A stretch of 58,053 nucleotides of DNA from Paludibacteraceae bacterium (GTDB lineage Bacteria > Bacteroidota > Bacteroidia > Bacteroidales > Paludibacteraceae): the NCBI GenBank assembly GCA_017446455.1, contig JAFSQV010000002.1, forward strand, positions 1 to 58,053, in the 5' to 3' direction. Position 1 is the first letter of the stretch; every line of letters starts with the position of its first letter. Below the pieces are notes generated by a model, which was not told where the DNA came from, did no database searches, and worked only from the letters and a program-made list of their open reading frames with translations. A program made the position numbers and the translations under genes. This document shows positions 8,878 to 18,195 of the stretch, one piece after another.

Positions 8878-10341
8878 TTATCGCAATTGTTCCATACGCG
8901 CTGCATCCAACCGCAACAGGATAAACAGCAGCAACGTAAATCCCCATAATGAACTACCGCCGTAGCTGAAGAACGGTAGCGGAATACCAATCACCGGCAG
9001 CAATCCCAACACCATACCCACATTGATCATGAGGTGGAAGAGGAAGATACTCGCTACCGCATACGCATATATCTGCGTGAATAGGCTACGCTGCCTTTCC
9101 GCAATCTCTATCAAGCGTAATATAAACCACAGATATACTAATAAAACCCCGATGGAACCGACAAAACCCCACTCTTCTCCTACCGTGCAGAAGATGAAGT
9201 CCGTGTCCTGTTCCGGCACAAACTGCAGTTTCGTCTGAGTGCCGTTCAAATAACCCTTGCCAAAGAACCGTCCGGAACCAATCGCGATACGGGCTTGATT
9301 GACGTTATACCCCGCTCCCGCCGGGTCTTCCTTCATTCCCAACAACACCTCAATACGGATACGCTGGTGCGGTTGTAGTACTTTCTGGAAGACAAAATCG
9401 CAGGCTTGCGTATAGCCGATACAGAAGAAACTGAAGGCGGCGACTAACAGCAACATATACTTGCGCCAATAGAGGCTGACGAAGATTGTGTAGCACATTA
9501 ATGCTACCACCACGCCAATAGACACCCAGTTGAACGGAACGGTAACCCATATGTTGATCAGTAGACAGATGGCATAGATGACGATGACACTACCTACGAG
9601 GATAAGCGGTTGCCAGCGCATCTGATGTTCCTTGCAGATAAAGAAGATCTCTACCACGGTCAGCAGCAGCATACACGTGAGCATACCCACACTGCCGCTA
9701 CCGAGCGGTAAGGCGGTTGCGCCCCAGCGGATACTGATGATAAAGAGCGCTACGGCGGCAACTCCGGTCCATAAGACGTACCCGCTCATGCCCTGACGGT
9801 AGAAAACTAACAGGAAAGCGGCAAAGACCAAGGCCGAACCCGTCTCTTTCTGCAGAACCATGATAATCAGTGCCGGTACGCCGATGAGCGCAAAAGGTAC
9901 GATCAAATCGCGCCAAGTACGCAGTTTGTATTCATACCGCCCCATATATTTGGCTACCGCCAGCGCCACCACGCACTTGGCAAACTCCGCCGGTTGCAGA
10001 TTCACCGGACCTAAGGATATCCAACTCATCGAACCCTTGATATCGTGCGCCAAGAAAGGTGTGGCTAATAGTAGCAAGAGCATCGCCCCGTACGCGATAT
10101 AGGCTAACACGTCATAGGTCTTGTAGTCGATGAGTAACAGGATAATTCCCATCACGATCGAACCGAGGATCCATACAAACTGCTTTCCGGCGCGGTTGGA
10201 GAAATCGAAGATGCTCGTTTGGTCAAAGGTATAACTGGCTCCATAGATATTAAGCCAGCCGAAAAAGACCAGAAGCAAGAAAAGACCGATGGTGGTCCAA
10301 TCCACATGCTGCCATATGTTACCACTTCTTGACGCTCTCAT
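8878..10341 (-). CDS. rodA: Rod-shape-determining protein RodA (SEDS glycosyltransferase)
   Basis: The 487-residue polytopic membrane protein polymerises lipid II during lateral wall growth together with the PBP2 encoded next to it. Several SEDS features are visible. These include GSMSWISLGPVNLQPAEFAK, the periplasmic-loop segment containing AGYNVNQARIAIGSGRFFGK, FVPEQDTDFIFCTVGEEWGF, and the C-terminal PFFSYGGSSL. It is longer than E. coli RodA (370) because of extra hydrophobic segments in the middle, as in other Bacteroidales. The start overlaps the mrdA end by 23 nt. Confidence 0.95.
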   Translation of the reverse strand: MRASRSGNIWQHVDWTTIGLFLLLVFFGWLNIYGASYTFDQTSIFDFSNRAGKQFVWILGSIVMGIILLLIDYKTYDVLAYIAYGAMLLLLLATPFLAHDIKGSMSWISLGPVNLQPAEFAKCVVALAVAKYMGRYEYKLRTWRDLIVPFALIGVPALIIMVLQKETGSALVFAAFLLVFYRQGMSGYVLWTGVAAVALFIISIRWGATALPLGSGSVGMLTCMLLLTVVEIFFICKEHQMRWQPLILVGSVIVIYAICLLINIWVTVPFNWVSIGVVVALMCYTIFVSLYWRKYMLLLVAAFSFFCIGYTQACDFVFQKVLQPHQRIRIEVLLGMKEDPAGAGYNVNQARIAIGSGRFFGKGYLNGTQTKLQFVPEQDTDFIFCTVGEEWGFVGSIGVLLVYLWFILRLIEIAERQRSLFTQIYAYAVASIFLFHLMINVGMVLGLLPVIGIPLPFFSYGGSSLWGFTLLLFILLRLDAARMEQLR

Positions 10342-12157
10342 TGAGTACTGCTTCTCCTATACGTTTGCGTAAATCTCTGCGTTTTACCTCTCCGGTGAGA
10401 TATTGCTCAATCATCATCGTCGCTACCGGACAAGCCCAAGTAGCACCGAAACCGGCATTCTCTACCACCACAGCCACCGCTATCTGCGGATCCTCTACCG
10501 GCGCGAAACCGATGAAGATGGCGTGGTCGCGTCCATGCGGGTTCTGTGCCGTTCCGGTCTTACCGGCCATATGCAGACTGTCGATCGCGTAATGGCGTCC
10601 CGTACCGTAAATCATCACGCGGTGCATACCCTCTTTGACGACCTCGAAATGTTGCTTCTTGATTGCCAACTCGTGGCGGTGGGTGAGCATGGAGTCGTTC
10701 TTGTTAAGGTGCGGGGAGATATAATAGCCTTCGTTAGCTATCGTAGCCGCTTGGTTGGCCAACTGCAAAGGAGTGACCAGAATCTCTCCTTGGCCGATAC
10801 TGAGGGAGCGGATGGTGATGGCTTTCCAGCCGGTTTTACCGTAGAATTTATCGAATAGCCGCGTGCTCGGGATACTACCGGCCGATTGCTCGTTGAGGTC
10901 GGAATCCGTGAAACGCTGACCTAAGCCAAAGGACATCACCGCCTCGCGCCATAACTCATAGCGATGACGGAAATCCTCGTTGTCTTTTCCGTATCCGTCC
11001 ATCTGCAGCAGGTCGCGGAAGGCGCACCAGAAATAAGGGTTACAACTCTGCTCTATCGCCCGATCCAACGCTACGGGCGAACCGTGATGGTGGGTACATT
11101 TGATAGGCGTACTACCCGGTCCGGAACAGGGGTAAAGAGTGTTCGGTGTGATAGCTCCTTGTTCCAAGCATACCAGCGACTGAACGGTCTTGAAGGTCGA
11201 TCCCGGCGGATACATCGCCTGCGTAGCGCGGTTCATGAGCGGTTTGGTCTTGTCATGCAGCAGCACGTTGTAGTTCTTGCTGCGCTCTTTGCCCACCAAA
11301 ACCTTGGGATTCCAACTCGGATTGGACACTAAAGCCAAGATCTCGCCGGTCTTCGGTTCGATGGCTACGGCGCTTCCTATCTTTCCCGCCAATAGCTCTT
11401 CCGCTAATAGTTGCAACCGGATATCGAGGGTCGTATACAGGTCCGTTCCGGCTTTGGCCGTGCGGTCTAAGGCACCATTCTGATAACTGCCTTGCATGCG
11501 CCCGCGCGAGTCGCGCATCAGCACTTCCACGCCTTTCTCGCCGCGTAACTCCCGCTCATACGTGCGCTCCAGACCATCCCGGCCGGAGTAGTCTCCGCGG
11601 GCATAATAGTCGTCGTGGTCGATATCGTTCTGATTGACTTCACCTACCGAACCCAGCACATGCGCTGCGGCTTTGTAGGTATAGTCGCGCAAGGTACGTT
11701 TCTGAATATGAATACCGGGGAACAGGAACAGTTTTTCCTGTAGCGTCGCGACATCTTCTTTCTTGAGCTGACTCATAAAAACCTGCGGTGTCCATCGGGA
11801 ATATCCGCGATTCTTCCGCCGGTCTTTGATCTCTGCGATACGCTCGTCAAACTCCTTCCGGCTGATCTTCAGACAACGGCAGAAAGCCACCGTATCCCAA
11901 TCAGCTTTCATGTCGCGCATCACCATCGTCACTTCATAGATCGGTTGGTTAAAGACGAGCAGCTCGCCATTACGGTCGTATATCAAGCCGCGGGAAGGAT
12001 AAATCGTCTGCTTGACTAACGCATTGTTATCCGCTTGGTCTTTGGTCGATTGGTCGATGATTTGGAGGTAAAACAACCGAATGATATACACCAATACAAT
12101 CACAACGGCAATACCGCTGATGACGTACCGGCGTTTATAGTACAGGTCGTTAATCAT
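10319..12157 (-). CDS. mrdA: Penicillin-binding protein 2
   Basis: This 612-residue class B PBP has an N-terminal membrane anchor (residues about 11-30), a dimerisation/pedestal region, and a C-terminal transpeptidase. The transpeptidase carries the active-site SxxK in PPGSTFKTV, the second motif in EQSCNPYF, and KTGTAQNP. It cross-links peptidoglycan in the elongasome with RodA. The start overlaps the mreD stop by 4 nt (12154-12157), and the end overlaps rodA by 23 nt, so the enzyme pair is translationally coupled. Confidence 0.95.
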   Translation of the reverse strand: MINDLYYKRRYVISGIAVVIVLVYIIRLFYLQIIDQSTKDQADNNALVKQTIYPSRGLIYDRNGELLVFNQPIYEVTMVMRDMKADWDTVAFCRCLKISRKEFDERIAEIKDRRKNRGYSRWTPQVFMSQLKKEDVATLQEKLFLFPGIHIQKRTLRDYTYKAAAHVLGSVGEVNQNDIDHDDYYARGDYSGRDGLERTYERELRGEKGVEVLMRDSRGRMQGSYQNGALDRTAKAGTDLYTTLDIRLQLLAEELLAGKIGSAVAIEPKTGEILALVSNPSWNPKVLVGKERSKNYNVLLHDKTKPLMNRATQAMYPPGSTFKTVQSLVCLEQGAITPNTLYPCSGPGSTPIKCTHHHGSPVALDRAIEQSCNPYFWCAFRDLLQMDGYGKDNEDFRHRYELWREAVMSFGLGQRFTDSDLNEQSAGSIPSTRLFDKFYGKTGWKAITIRSLSIGQGEILVTPLQLANQAATIANEGYYISPHLNKNDSMLTHRHELAIKKQHFEVVKEGMHRVMIYGTGRHYAIDSLHMAGKTGTAQNPHGRDHAIFIGFAPVEDPQIAVAVVVENAGFGATWACPVATMMIEQYLTGEVKRRDLRKRIGEAVLNESVKKW

Positions 12158-12648
12158 CTGTATCTCAGGGAGTTATACCCTATTATGATGGAAATGGTAA
12201 CCAAACTGCTTACGAGCGTCTCTACCAGCACAAAACCGATATGCGCCCAGTTCCACGCGGCCAGCAGGAAGACGATCAGATGGTGAATCACCACCAAAAT
12301 CACTACGTATCGCAGTAGTGCCTCCATACCTAAGGAACGAAGCGAAATCTGCTCATTCAATCGGTCTTTGTCATTCACGATCGCGCCGATCAGATACGGA
12401 CGGATAAACATGATGAAGATACAAGCGGCGGTGTGGATACCCATCGAATTACAGAAGATATCCATGATCAGGCCCACTACGGCACCGATAATCATATCGG
12501 CGCTATGCGACAAGGTGATGGGCATCATCAGTAGGCACAGGACATAGATATACGGATGGCATACGCCAAGCAGCTGCAGTTGGTCAAAGAGCAGCACCTG
12601 CAGGATCATCACGAGGATATACCGTCCTATTTGTTTAGTCCAATCCAT
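12154..12648 (-). CDS. mreD: Rod-shape-determining protein MreD
   Basis: The 164-residue protein is almost entirely hydrophobic, with about five predicted membrane helices and the conserved-type segment DIFCNSMGIHTAACIFIMF. Sequence conservation in MreD is low. The call rests on length, topology and its place between mreC and mrdA, overlapping both (14 nt and 4 nt). It links MreB/MreC to the wall-synthesis enzymes. Confidence 0.88.
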   Translation of the reverse strand: MDWTKQIGRYILVMILQVLLFDQLQLLGVCHPYIYVLCLLMMPITLSHSADMIIGAVVGLIMDIFCNSMGIHTAACIFIMFIRPYLIGAIVNDKDRLNEQISLRSLGMEALLRYVVILVVIHHLIVFLLAAWNWAHIGFVLVETLVSSLVTISIIIGYNSLRYR

Positions 12649-13426
12649 TTTCTAACTGTTCTAATTCTTCCTGATGGGCATTTTGTACCACCTCGACGTA
12701 TTTCAAGCGCTTGAAATTAGTGTGCAGGCGCACGCGGATGCGATAATACGATTCACCCTCCTTCAATACGCTATTTTCTACGATTCCAACGGGAATTCCT
12801 TCGGGGAAGACGGGACTCAAACCGCTGGTCACAATCGTGTCTCCCGGGTTGACGACCATATGTGCCGCCACATCGGCCAATTGGGCAAAACGACAGTCCT
12901 TGCCGTTCCATTGAAGCGTACCGATATAGTCATTCTTGGTGAAACGGCAACTGAGATTCGAGTGCGTGTTGATGATCGGCAGCACCACGCTGTAGTTCTG
13001 GCCTACCGTACGCACGATACCTACCACGCCATCCGCATTCCGAACGCCATGGCCGCGTTGGATACCGTCCACACTGCCTCGATTGATGGTCAGGTAGTTA
13101 TGCAACTGGTCGGTCGTCATCTGCACGACTTTCGCCGCTTCATAATGGATGGCATCTCTTTTTTCTGCCGAATCCATCGAGCAAATCTGATTGCGTAGCG
13201 CTGCATTTTCAGCTGCTAACTCTTCGTTCACGCTACGTAGCCGGAAATAGTTCGTGATGTCGGCAATCTGCTCGTTCTGCCAGGCGACAAACTCGTTCGC
13301 CGTACTCAGGATACTGCTTCTCGGATAGGCATTGTTATATGAAAATAACATAAATGCAGCAACTTCCAGGATGATAAATACCAGGAAGTTGCTATATCGC
13401 AGCAGTATCTTGAGCAAATTCTGCAT
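12635..13426 (-). CDS. mreC: Rod-shape-determining protein MreC
   Basis: The 263-residue protein has one N-terminal membrane helix (about 14-30), a coiled-coil segment (about 55-85, with NEELAAENAALRNQI), and the beta-rich periplasmic domain with NRGSVDGIQRGHGV, GVVGIVRTVG and PGDTIVTSGLSPVFPEGIPV. MreC scaffolds PBP2 activation. It lies 14 nt after mreB and overlaps mreD by 14 nt. Confidence 0.95.
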   Translation of the reverse strand: MQNLLKILLRYSNFLVFIILEVAAFMLFSYNNAYPRSSILSTANEFVAWQNEQIADITNYFRLRSVNEELAAENAALRNQICSMDSAEKRDAIHYEAAKVVQMTTDQLHNYLTINRGSVDGIQRGHGVRNADGVVGIVRTVGQNYSVVLPIINTHSNLSCRFTKNDYIGTLQWNGKDCRFAQLADVAAHMVVNPGDTIVTSGLSPVFPEGIPVGIVENSVLKEGESYYRIRVRLHTNFKRLKYVEVVQNAHQEELEQLENGLD

Positions 13427-13440
13427 GCCGTTTTAGGGAA

Positions 13441-14460
13441 TTAACGGAGCAAGAATCCGAAGTTATTCACGTTCTTCAGCGCTACGCCTGTACCGCGGGC
13501 AACGGAGTGCAGCGGATCATCTGCTACGTGGAACGGAATAGTAATCTTATCCGTCAAGCGGCGGGCCAGACCGTGCAGCAACGCACCACCACCGGTCAGG
13601 TAGATACCGCGTTTCACGATATCGGAGTACAACTCCGGAGGAGTGGTCTCCAGCGCCTGAAGAATAGCGCTCTCAATCTTCGACACACTCTTCTCGAGGC
13701 AGTGCGCGATCTCCTGATAACTTACCGGAACGGACATAGGCAGGGCGGTTACCTTATTCGGGCCGACTACCACGAAATCTTCCGGTGCATCCTCCAACTC
13801 CGGCAGGGCAGAACCTACCTGAATCTTAATACGCTCTGCTGTCGGTTCATCGATACGCAGGTTGTGCATACGACCCATGTACTCGATGATATCTTGGTTG
13901 AAATCATCACCGGCGATCTTGATAGACTTGTTGCTAACGATGCCGCCGAGCGAGATCACGGCGATCTCCGTCGTACCACCACCGATATCGACAATCATAC
14001 AACCCTCCGGACTCTCTACGTCCAAACCGATACCGATAGCAGCCGCCATAGGCTCGTAGATCATGTAGATGTCACGTCCTCCGGCGTGCTCCGACGAGTC
14101 GCGCACGGCACGGATCTCCACCTCGGTCGAACCCGAAGGGATACAAACGACCATGCGGATGGAGGGGGTGAATAAACGCGCTTGCTTCGGAATCATCTTG
14201 ATCATTCCGCGAATCATCATCTCGCAAGCATAGAAATCCGCAATCACACCGTCGCGTAAGGGGCGTACCGTACGAATCATCGAACCGCCCTTACCAATCA
14301 TCTGTTGCGCTTTGCGGCCAACGGCAACCATCTTGTTGTCCGCCATGGAGATAGCGACTACAGAGGGCTCATCCACTACAATCTTATCATCACACATGAT
14401 GATGGTGTTCGCCGTTCCTAAGTCGATTGCAATCTCTTGAGTAAAAGAAAAAAGTCCCAT
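13441..14460 (-). CDS. mreB: Actin-like rod-shape protein MreB
   Basis: The 339-residue actin homologue shows the phosphate-1 motif DLGTANT, the core VVAISMADNKMVAVGRKA, the phosphate-2 motif IVDIGGGTTEIAVISLGG, and the adenosine motif in IYLTGGGALLHGLARRL. MreB filaments orient the elongasome. It is the first gene of the rod-shape operon and has its own promoter about 45 nt upstream of the ATG. Confidence 0.98.
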   Translation of the reverse strand: MGLFSFTQEIAIDLGTANTIIMCDDKIVVDEPSVVAISMADNKMVAVGRKAQQMIGKGGSMIRTVRPLRDGVIADFYACEMMIRGMIKMIPKQARLFTPSIRMVVCIPSGSTEVEIRAVRDSSEHAGGRDIYMIYEPMAAAIGIGLDVESPEGCMIVDIGGGTTEIAVISLGGIVSNKSIKIAGDDFNQDIIEYMGRMHNLRIDEPTAERIKIQVGSALPELEDAPEDFVVVGPNKVTALPMSVPVSYQEIAHCLEKSVSKIESAILQALETTPPELYSDIVKRGIYLTGGGALLHGLARRLTDKITIPFHVADDPLHSVARGTGVALKNVNNFGFLLR

Positions 14461-14500
14461 ATTTTAGTATTGTTGTTAGTGCGTATTTCGGAAAATTGTG

Positions 14501-14531
14501 CAAAATTACAACTTTTTTTTCATATATGCAA
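14501..14531 (-). promoter_or_regulatory. Promoter of mreB
   Basis: On the minus strand TAATTTTG (14508-14501) fits the Bacteroidota -7 consensus TAnnTTTG, and TTGCATA (14531-14525) fits the -33 element with normal spacing. The predicted start is near 14494, giving a leader of about 35 nt before the mreB ATG. Confidence 0.7.
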
Positions 14532-14586
14532 GCGCGCGCGATTTTTTTTATTTTTTTATAAAAAAGTGTAGGGTGCAAAAAGGGAC

Positions 14587-14619
14587 AAAAAAAGAGTGAT
14601 AACTTTTGATCGTTATCAC
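14587..14619 (-). terminator. Rho-independent terminator of tRNA-Asn
   Basis: On the minus strand a perfect 8-bp stem (GTGATAAC/GTTATCAC, 8-nt loop) is followed by TC and seven T, directly downstream of the tRNA-Asn 3' end. It separates the tRNA transcript from mreB. Confidence 0.85.
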
Positions 14620-14625
14620 CCCGTG

Positions 14626-14699
14626 CGCTCCCTCTAGGACTTGAACCTAGGACCCCCTGATTAACAGTCAGATGCTCTAACCGACTGAGCTAAGGAAGC
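14626..14699 (-). tRNA. tRNA-Asn (GTT anticodon)
   Basis: The 74-nt cloverleaf on the minus strand has acceptor GCTTCCT pairing with AGGGAGC, D-arm GCTC/GAGC, anticodon stem TCTGA/TCAGG around the loop CTGTTAA (anticodon GTT), T-arm CTAGG/CCTAG with TTCAAGT, and discriminator G. CCA is not encoded. It has its own promoter (14711-14741) and terminator (14587-14619). Confidence 0.97.
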
Positions 14700-14710
14700 G
14701 AAATCGGCCG

Positions 14711-14741
14711 CAAAAGTACTGCTTTTTTTTTATATACGCAA
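14711..14741 (-). promoter_or_regulatory. Promoter of tRNA-Asn
   Basis: Minus-strand TACTTTTG (14718-14711) is the -7 element and TTGCGTATAT (14741-14732) the extended -33 element. The tRNA starts 12 nt past the -7 box. Confidence 0.8.
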
Positions 14742-14762
14742 GTTTTTTTCAAAAAAAATTTG

Positions 14763-14770
14763 TATCTTTG
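14763..14770 (+). promoter_or_regulatory. -7 element for the PfkB kinase operon
   Basis: TATCTTTG matches TAnnTTTG and lies 49 nt before the kinase ATG. The -33 region here is only A/T tracts, with no good TTG at the expected distance. Confidence 0.6.
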
Positions 14771-14818
14771 CAAAGTTTTTTGATAATTAACCCGATTTTT
14801 GGTAAAAAATACGAAAAA

Positions 14819-15823
14819 ATGAAGAAAATTCTCGGATTAGGAAATGCGCTGACGGACATCCTCTTGCAGGTGAGTGAGGATGATTTGCGCGAACTGGGTT
14901 TTCCGAAAGGGAGTATGAATCTTATCTCGATGAAGCAGGCGGAAGAGATTCAATTCCGCTTTGCATCGGTGCGTAAGCGCATGGTAGCCGGCGGATCGGC
15001 CAGCAACGCGGTGAACTGTGTCGCGGCTTTGGGCGGTAAAGCGGCTTTCATCGGCAAGATCGGAAATGACGAGGTGGGCGATTTCTACCGCGAGGACATG
15101 CTCAAGAACGGGGTCAAACCGATTCTGTTGCTCTCGCAACAAGCAATGTCCGGTTGCTCTATCGTGCTGATCACGCCGGATGGCGAGCGCACGTTTGCTA
15201 CCTACCTGGGTGCTGCGGCGGAGCTCTGCGCCGACGATATCCAGAAGGATGCCTTCAACGGATATGACATCTTCCATATTGAGGGATACCTCGTGCAGAA
15301 CCACGACCTGATTGAGAAGGCGATTCGCCTGGCGAAGGAGTCCGGATGTATGGTGTCGTTGGATCTGGCGTCCTACAACGTAGTTAACGAGAACCATGCG
15401 TTCCTCAAAGACTTGGTCAAGCAATATGTAGATATCGTCTTTGCCAACGAAGATGAGTCGTTTGCCTATACCCACCTCAATCCGGAAGAGTCCGTACAGA
15501 TGATCGCCGAGCAATGCGATATCGCGGTAGTGAAGGTCGGTAAGAACGGATCGTACGTACAGCAGGGTAGCAAGCGCCATCATATCGGGGCGATAACTAC
15601 GAGTTGTACCGATTCCACCGGTGCCGGAGACCTTTTTGCGGGAGGATTCCTTCATGCGCTGAGTGACGGATTTGATATCCGCCGTTGTGCCGAGATCGGT
15701 ACTATCGCAGCCGGCCGCGTAGTAGAAATAGTAGGTACCAAACTGAGTGAAGAGACCTGGGATGAGATCCGTAGGATCTGCGCTCTCTACCGCGGGTTTA
15801 TGCAGAAATACGACAAAGAATAA
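14819..15823 (+). CDS. PfkB family carbohydrate/nucleoside kinase (adenosine kinase-like)
   Basis: The 334-residue ribokinase-fold enzyme starts MKKILGLGNALTDILLQV, the usual start of the Bacteroidales adenosine-kinase-like group. It has the first PfkB signature GGSASNAVNCVAALGGKAAFIG and the second, carrying the catalytic Asp, in DSTGAGDLFAGGFLHAL. Substrate is not decided by sequence: adenosine, or a sugar such as fructose. An upstream in-frame ATG at 14768 overlaps the -7 box, so I chose the ATG at 14819. It leads a plus-strand run, with plsC 9 nt downstream. Confidence 0.88.
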   Translation: MKKILGLGNALTDILLQVSEDDLRELGFPKGSMNLISMKQAEEIQFRFASVRKRMVAGGSASNAVNCVAALGGKAAFIGKIGNDEVGDFYREDMLKNGVKPILLLSQQAMSGCSIVLITPDGERTFATYLGAAAELCADDIQKDAFNGYDIFHIEGYLVQNHDLIEKAIRLAKESGCMVSLDLASYNVVNENHAFLKDLVKQYVDIVFANEDESFAYTHLNPEESVQMIAEQCDIAVVKVGKNGSYVQQGSKRHHIGAITTSCTDSTGAGDLFAGGFLHALSDGFDIRRCAEIGTIAAGRVVEIVGTKLSEETWDEIRRICALYRGFMQKYDKE

Positions 15824-15832
15824 CATACCAAT

Positions 15833-16573
15833 ATGAAATATATCCTCTATCCTTTTTACGTACTCTATCAGTACTTGATAGCATGGCCGCTGTTGGCTTT
15901 GTTGACGATGTTCACGGCCATCTTCACCGTTTGCACCGTCCATTGGCGCAACGCGGAGTTTGTGCACAAAGTGCAGCAGTTCTGGTCGCGCTCGTTTTTC
16001 TGGTTGATGTTTTTGCCCGTTTCTGTCGATGGAATCGAACATATTGAGCCCAAACAGAGTTATGTCTTTGTCGCAAACCATCAGTCGATGTTCGATGTAT
16101 GGCTGGTGTACGGATGGCTGCCGGTGATCTTCAAGTGGTTGATGAAAGCGGAGCTGCGCAAAGTGCCGTTTGTAGGTACGGGCTGTAAGGCTGCCGGACA
16201 TATTTTTGTAGATCGCCGCAATGCAAAAGCTGCGATGGAGAGTCTCAAGGAAGTGGAGAAACAGCTGGTGGATGGTGTCTGCACGGTCATCTTCCCCGAA
16301 GGAACCCGTTCGCTTAACGGCGAGGTAGGACGCTTCAAACGCGGTGCGTTCCAGATTGCACTGGAACTGGGACTGCCGGTCATTCCCTTGTCGCTCAAGG
16401 GTTGTTTCGAGGTGTTACCTAAAGGTAAAGCGTATGTGACGAGACATCCCGTACATATGCATATCGGCGAACCGATCGACCTGAAGCAGTTCAAGAATGC
16501 GGAAGGCGAGATTGATGCCAACGCAGCGATAGAGGCTGTGCGCAATGCAGTTATTGAAGGAATTAACAAATAA
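15833..16573 (+). CDS. plsC: 1-acyl-sn-glycerol-3-phosphate acyltransferase
   Basis: The 246-residue membrane enzyme has an N-terminal hydrophobic anchor and the acyltransferase motifs NHQSMFD (the HX4D catalytic box), GCKAAGHIFVDRRNAK, FPEGTRS (substrate-binding) and GLPVIPLSLKG. It makes phosphatidic acid from lysophosphatidic acid in phospholipid synthesis. The length is normal. The gene lies 9 nt after the kinase and 6 nt before the HIT gene. Confidence 0.92.
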   Translation: MKYILYPFYVLYQYLIAWPLLALLTMFTAIFTVCTVHWRNAEFVHKVQQFWSRSFFWLMFLPVSVDGIEHIEPKQSYVFVANHQSMFDVWLVYGWLPVIFKWLMKAELRKVPFVGTGCKAAGHIFVDRRNAKAAMESLKEVEKQLVDGVCTVIFPEGTRSLNGEVGRFKRGAFQIALELGLPVIPLSLKGCFEVLPKGKAYVTRHPVHMHIGEPIDLKQFKNAEGEIDANAAIEAVRNAVIEGINK

Positions 16574-16579
16574 AATATT

Positions 16580-17011
16580 ATGTATTCGGATCCCCAAACG
16601 TGTCTGTATTGTCAGAACAATGAGACACTGCATAACCTGATGATCGAGATCGCACATCTGCGTGTCTCACGTGCGTTTTTATTTAAGGAGCAGACCTATC
16701 ACGGCCGTTGCTTGGTAGCGTACGACAAACATGTGAACGACCTCAATGAGTTGAGCGACGAACAGCGCAATCTCTTTATGGCCGATGTGGCCGATGTGAC
16801 GCGCGCGATGCAGAAACTCTTCAAGCCGGAGAAGATCAACTACGGAGCTTATTCCGATAAGTTGAGTCACCTCCATTTTCACTTGGCTCCCAAGTATGTG
16901 GACGGGCCGGACTACGGAGGAATTTTCCAGATGAATCCGGGAAAAGTGTATCTCTCCGAGGCTGAATATGCCGAGATGGTAGAAGCGCTGCGCAAAGAAT
17001 TAGTTCCCTAA
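16580..17011 (+). CDS. HIT family nucleotide-binding protein
   Basis: The 143-residue protein has the histidine triad in LSHLHFHLAPKYVDG, with CLYCQNNE near the N-terminus that may bind zinc. HIT proteins hydrolyse or transfer nucleotide monophosphates; the substrate here is unknown. The C-terminus ends within a short CCCTAAT repeat that continues to the holB start. Confidence 0.88.
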   Translation: MYSDPQTCLYCQNNETLHNLMIEIAHLRVSRAFLFKEQTYHGRCLVAYDKHVNDLNELSDEQRNLFMADVADVTRAMQKLFKPEKINYGAYSDKLSHLHFHLAPKYVDGPDYGGIFQMNPGKVYLSEAEYAEMVEALRKELVP

Positions 17012-17031
17012 TTCCCTAATCCGCTAATCCG
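17005..17031 (+). repeat. CTAAT-type tandem repeat between HIT gene and holB
   Basis: About three degenerate 9-nt units (CCCTAATTC, CCCTAATCC, GCTAATCCG) cover the HIT stop codon and reach the TTG start of holB. The same style of repeat is seen before gcvH (30599-30628). Confidence 0.55.
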
Positions 17032-18195
17032 TTGTTATTCCGCGATATCATAGGACAAGAAGCGACGAAACAGCAGTTGCGTCAGACGGTGCGTGAGGGA
17101 CGAATTCCTCATGCGCAGCTCTTCACGGGTATATCGGGAATCGGCAAGTTGCAGTTAGCGCTGGCCTATGCCCAGTACCTGAATTGTCCGAACCGGACGG
17201 AAGAAGACAGCTGCGGTACATGTCCCACTTGTCTGCAGTTCCAACACCTGCAACACCCGGATCTGCATTTTGCGTTCCCCATCGTGAAGACCGATGATTA
17301 TGACCGGTGCGATGACTATGTGGACAGTTGGCGAGATATCATCCTGAAAAAGCGTTATTTTGACCTGGATGATTGGCATAAAGCGCTGGGCGTGGAGACG
17401 AAGCAGAGCCTGATCTATGAGAAAGAGAGTCAGGAAATCATCCGCAAACTGAGTCTCAAACCCTACGGGAACGGCTATAAAGTGATGATTATTTGGCAAC
17501 CGGAGAAGATGAATGCTGCCAGCGCCAATAAACTGCTCAAACTGCTGGAAGAACCCCCTGCACAAACGGTCTTTCTCTTGGTGAGCGAGCATCCTGAGCA
17601 ACTACTAACGACCATCCAGTCGCGTGTACAAACGATTCGTGTGCCGCGCTTGCCGGATGAGACGATAGCTGCTGCGTTAGTGCAAAAAGGTATCGCTCCG
17701 GATCAGGCAGCCGACATCGCCCGTATCGCCAACGGCAGTTATCTTGCGGCACAAAAAAAAGCCGATGAATCCGAGGAAAATAAGAAGGAGTTGAACGATT
17801 TCATCGCCCTTTTCCGCAATGCCTATACGGTGGGTGTTCTCCGAGACCCGCAGAAGAAATACGAGTCGCTCAAGGATCTGCGGAAATGGAGTCTCGAGAT
17901 GGCGGATAGTAAGGTGGGACGGGAGAAACAGAAGCATTTCCTGCAGTATGCCCAGCAGCAGGTGCGCGAGAACTATGTCCGCAACCTGGCGCAACCGGAA
18001 TTGAACTACCAATTGGCGGCGGAGCGGGAGTTCTCCACGAAGTTCGCGCCGTTTATCCACGACGGGAACGTAGAAGACATCATGAACCAATTGGAGTTAG
18101 CGGAAAGACAGATAGAGCAAAACGGCAATGCCAAAATCATCTTTTTTGACCTTTGCCTGCAAATGATAGTACTGATTAAAAAACCGAAGAAATGA
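17032..18195 (+). CDS. holB: DNA polymerase III delta' subunit
   Basis: The 387-residue clamp-loader subunit begins (M)LFRDIIGQEATKQQLRQTV. It has a degenerate Walker A GISGIGK with Leu in place of the Thr/Ser, as expected for the non-hydrolysing delta' subunit. A four-cysteine zinc module (CPNRTEEDSCGTCPTC) and a sensor-type segment with NAASANKLLKLLEEPP follow. The start codon is TTG at 17032, since no ATG or GTG lies nearby in frame before the conserved N-terminus. The C-terminal part is longer and less conserved. It overlaps ricT by 4 nt. Confidence 0.88.
   Translation: MLFRDIIGQEATKQQLRQTVREGRIPHAQLFTGISGIGKLQLALAYAQYLNCPNRTEEDSCGTCPTCLQFQHLQHPDLHFAFPIVKTDDYDRCDDYVDSWRDIILKKRYFDLDDWHKALGVETKQSLIYEKESQEIIRKLSLKPYGNGYKVMIIWQPEKMNAASANKLLKLLEEPPAQTVFLLVSEHPEQLLTTIQSRVQTIRVPRLPDETIAAALVQKGIAPDQAADIARIANGSYLAAQKKADESEENKKELNDFIALFRNAYTVGVLRDPQKKYESLKDLRKWSLEMADSKVGREKQKHFLQYAQQQVRENYVRNLAQPELNYQLAAEREFSTKFAPFIHDGNVEDIMNQLELAERQIEQNGNAKIIFFDLCLQMIVLIKKPKK

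Noticed and set aside
14837-16201. 454-codon minus-strand frame opposite the PfkB kinase and plsC
   Set aside because: It is antisense to two genes with clear catalytic motifs, and the translation has no recognisable family. It is a codon-usage shadow.
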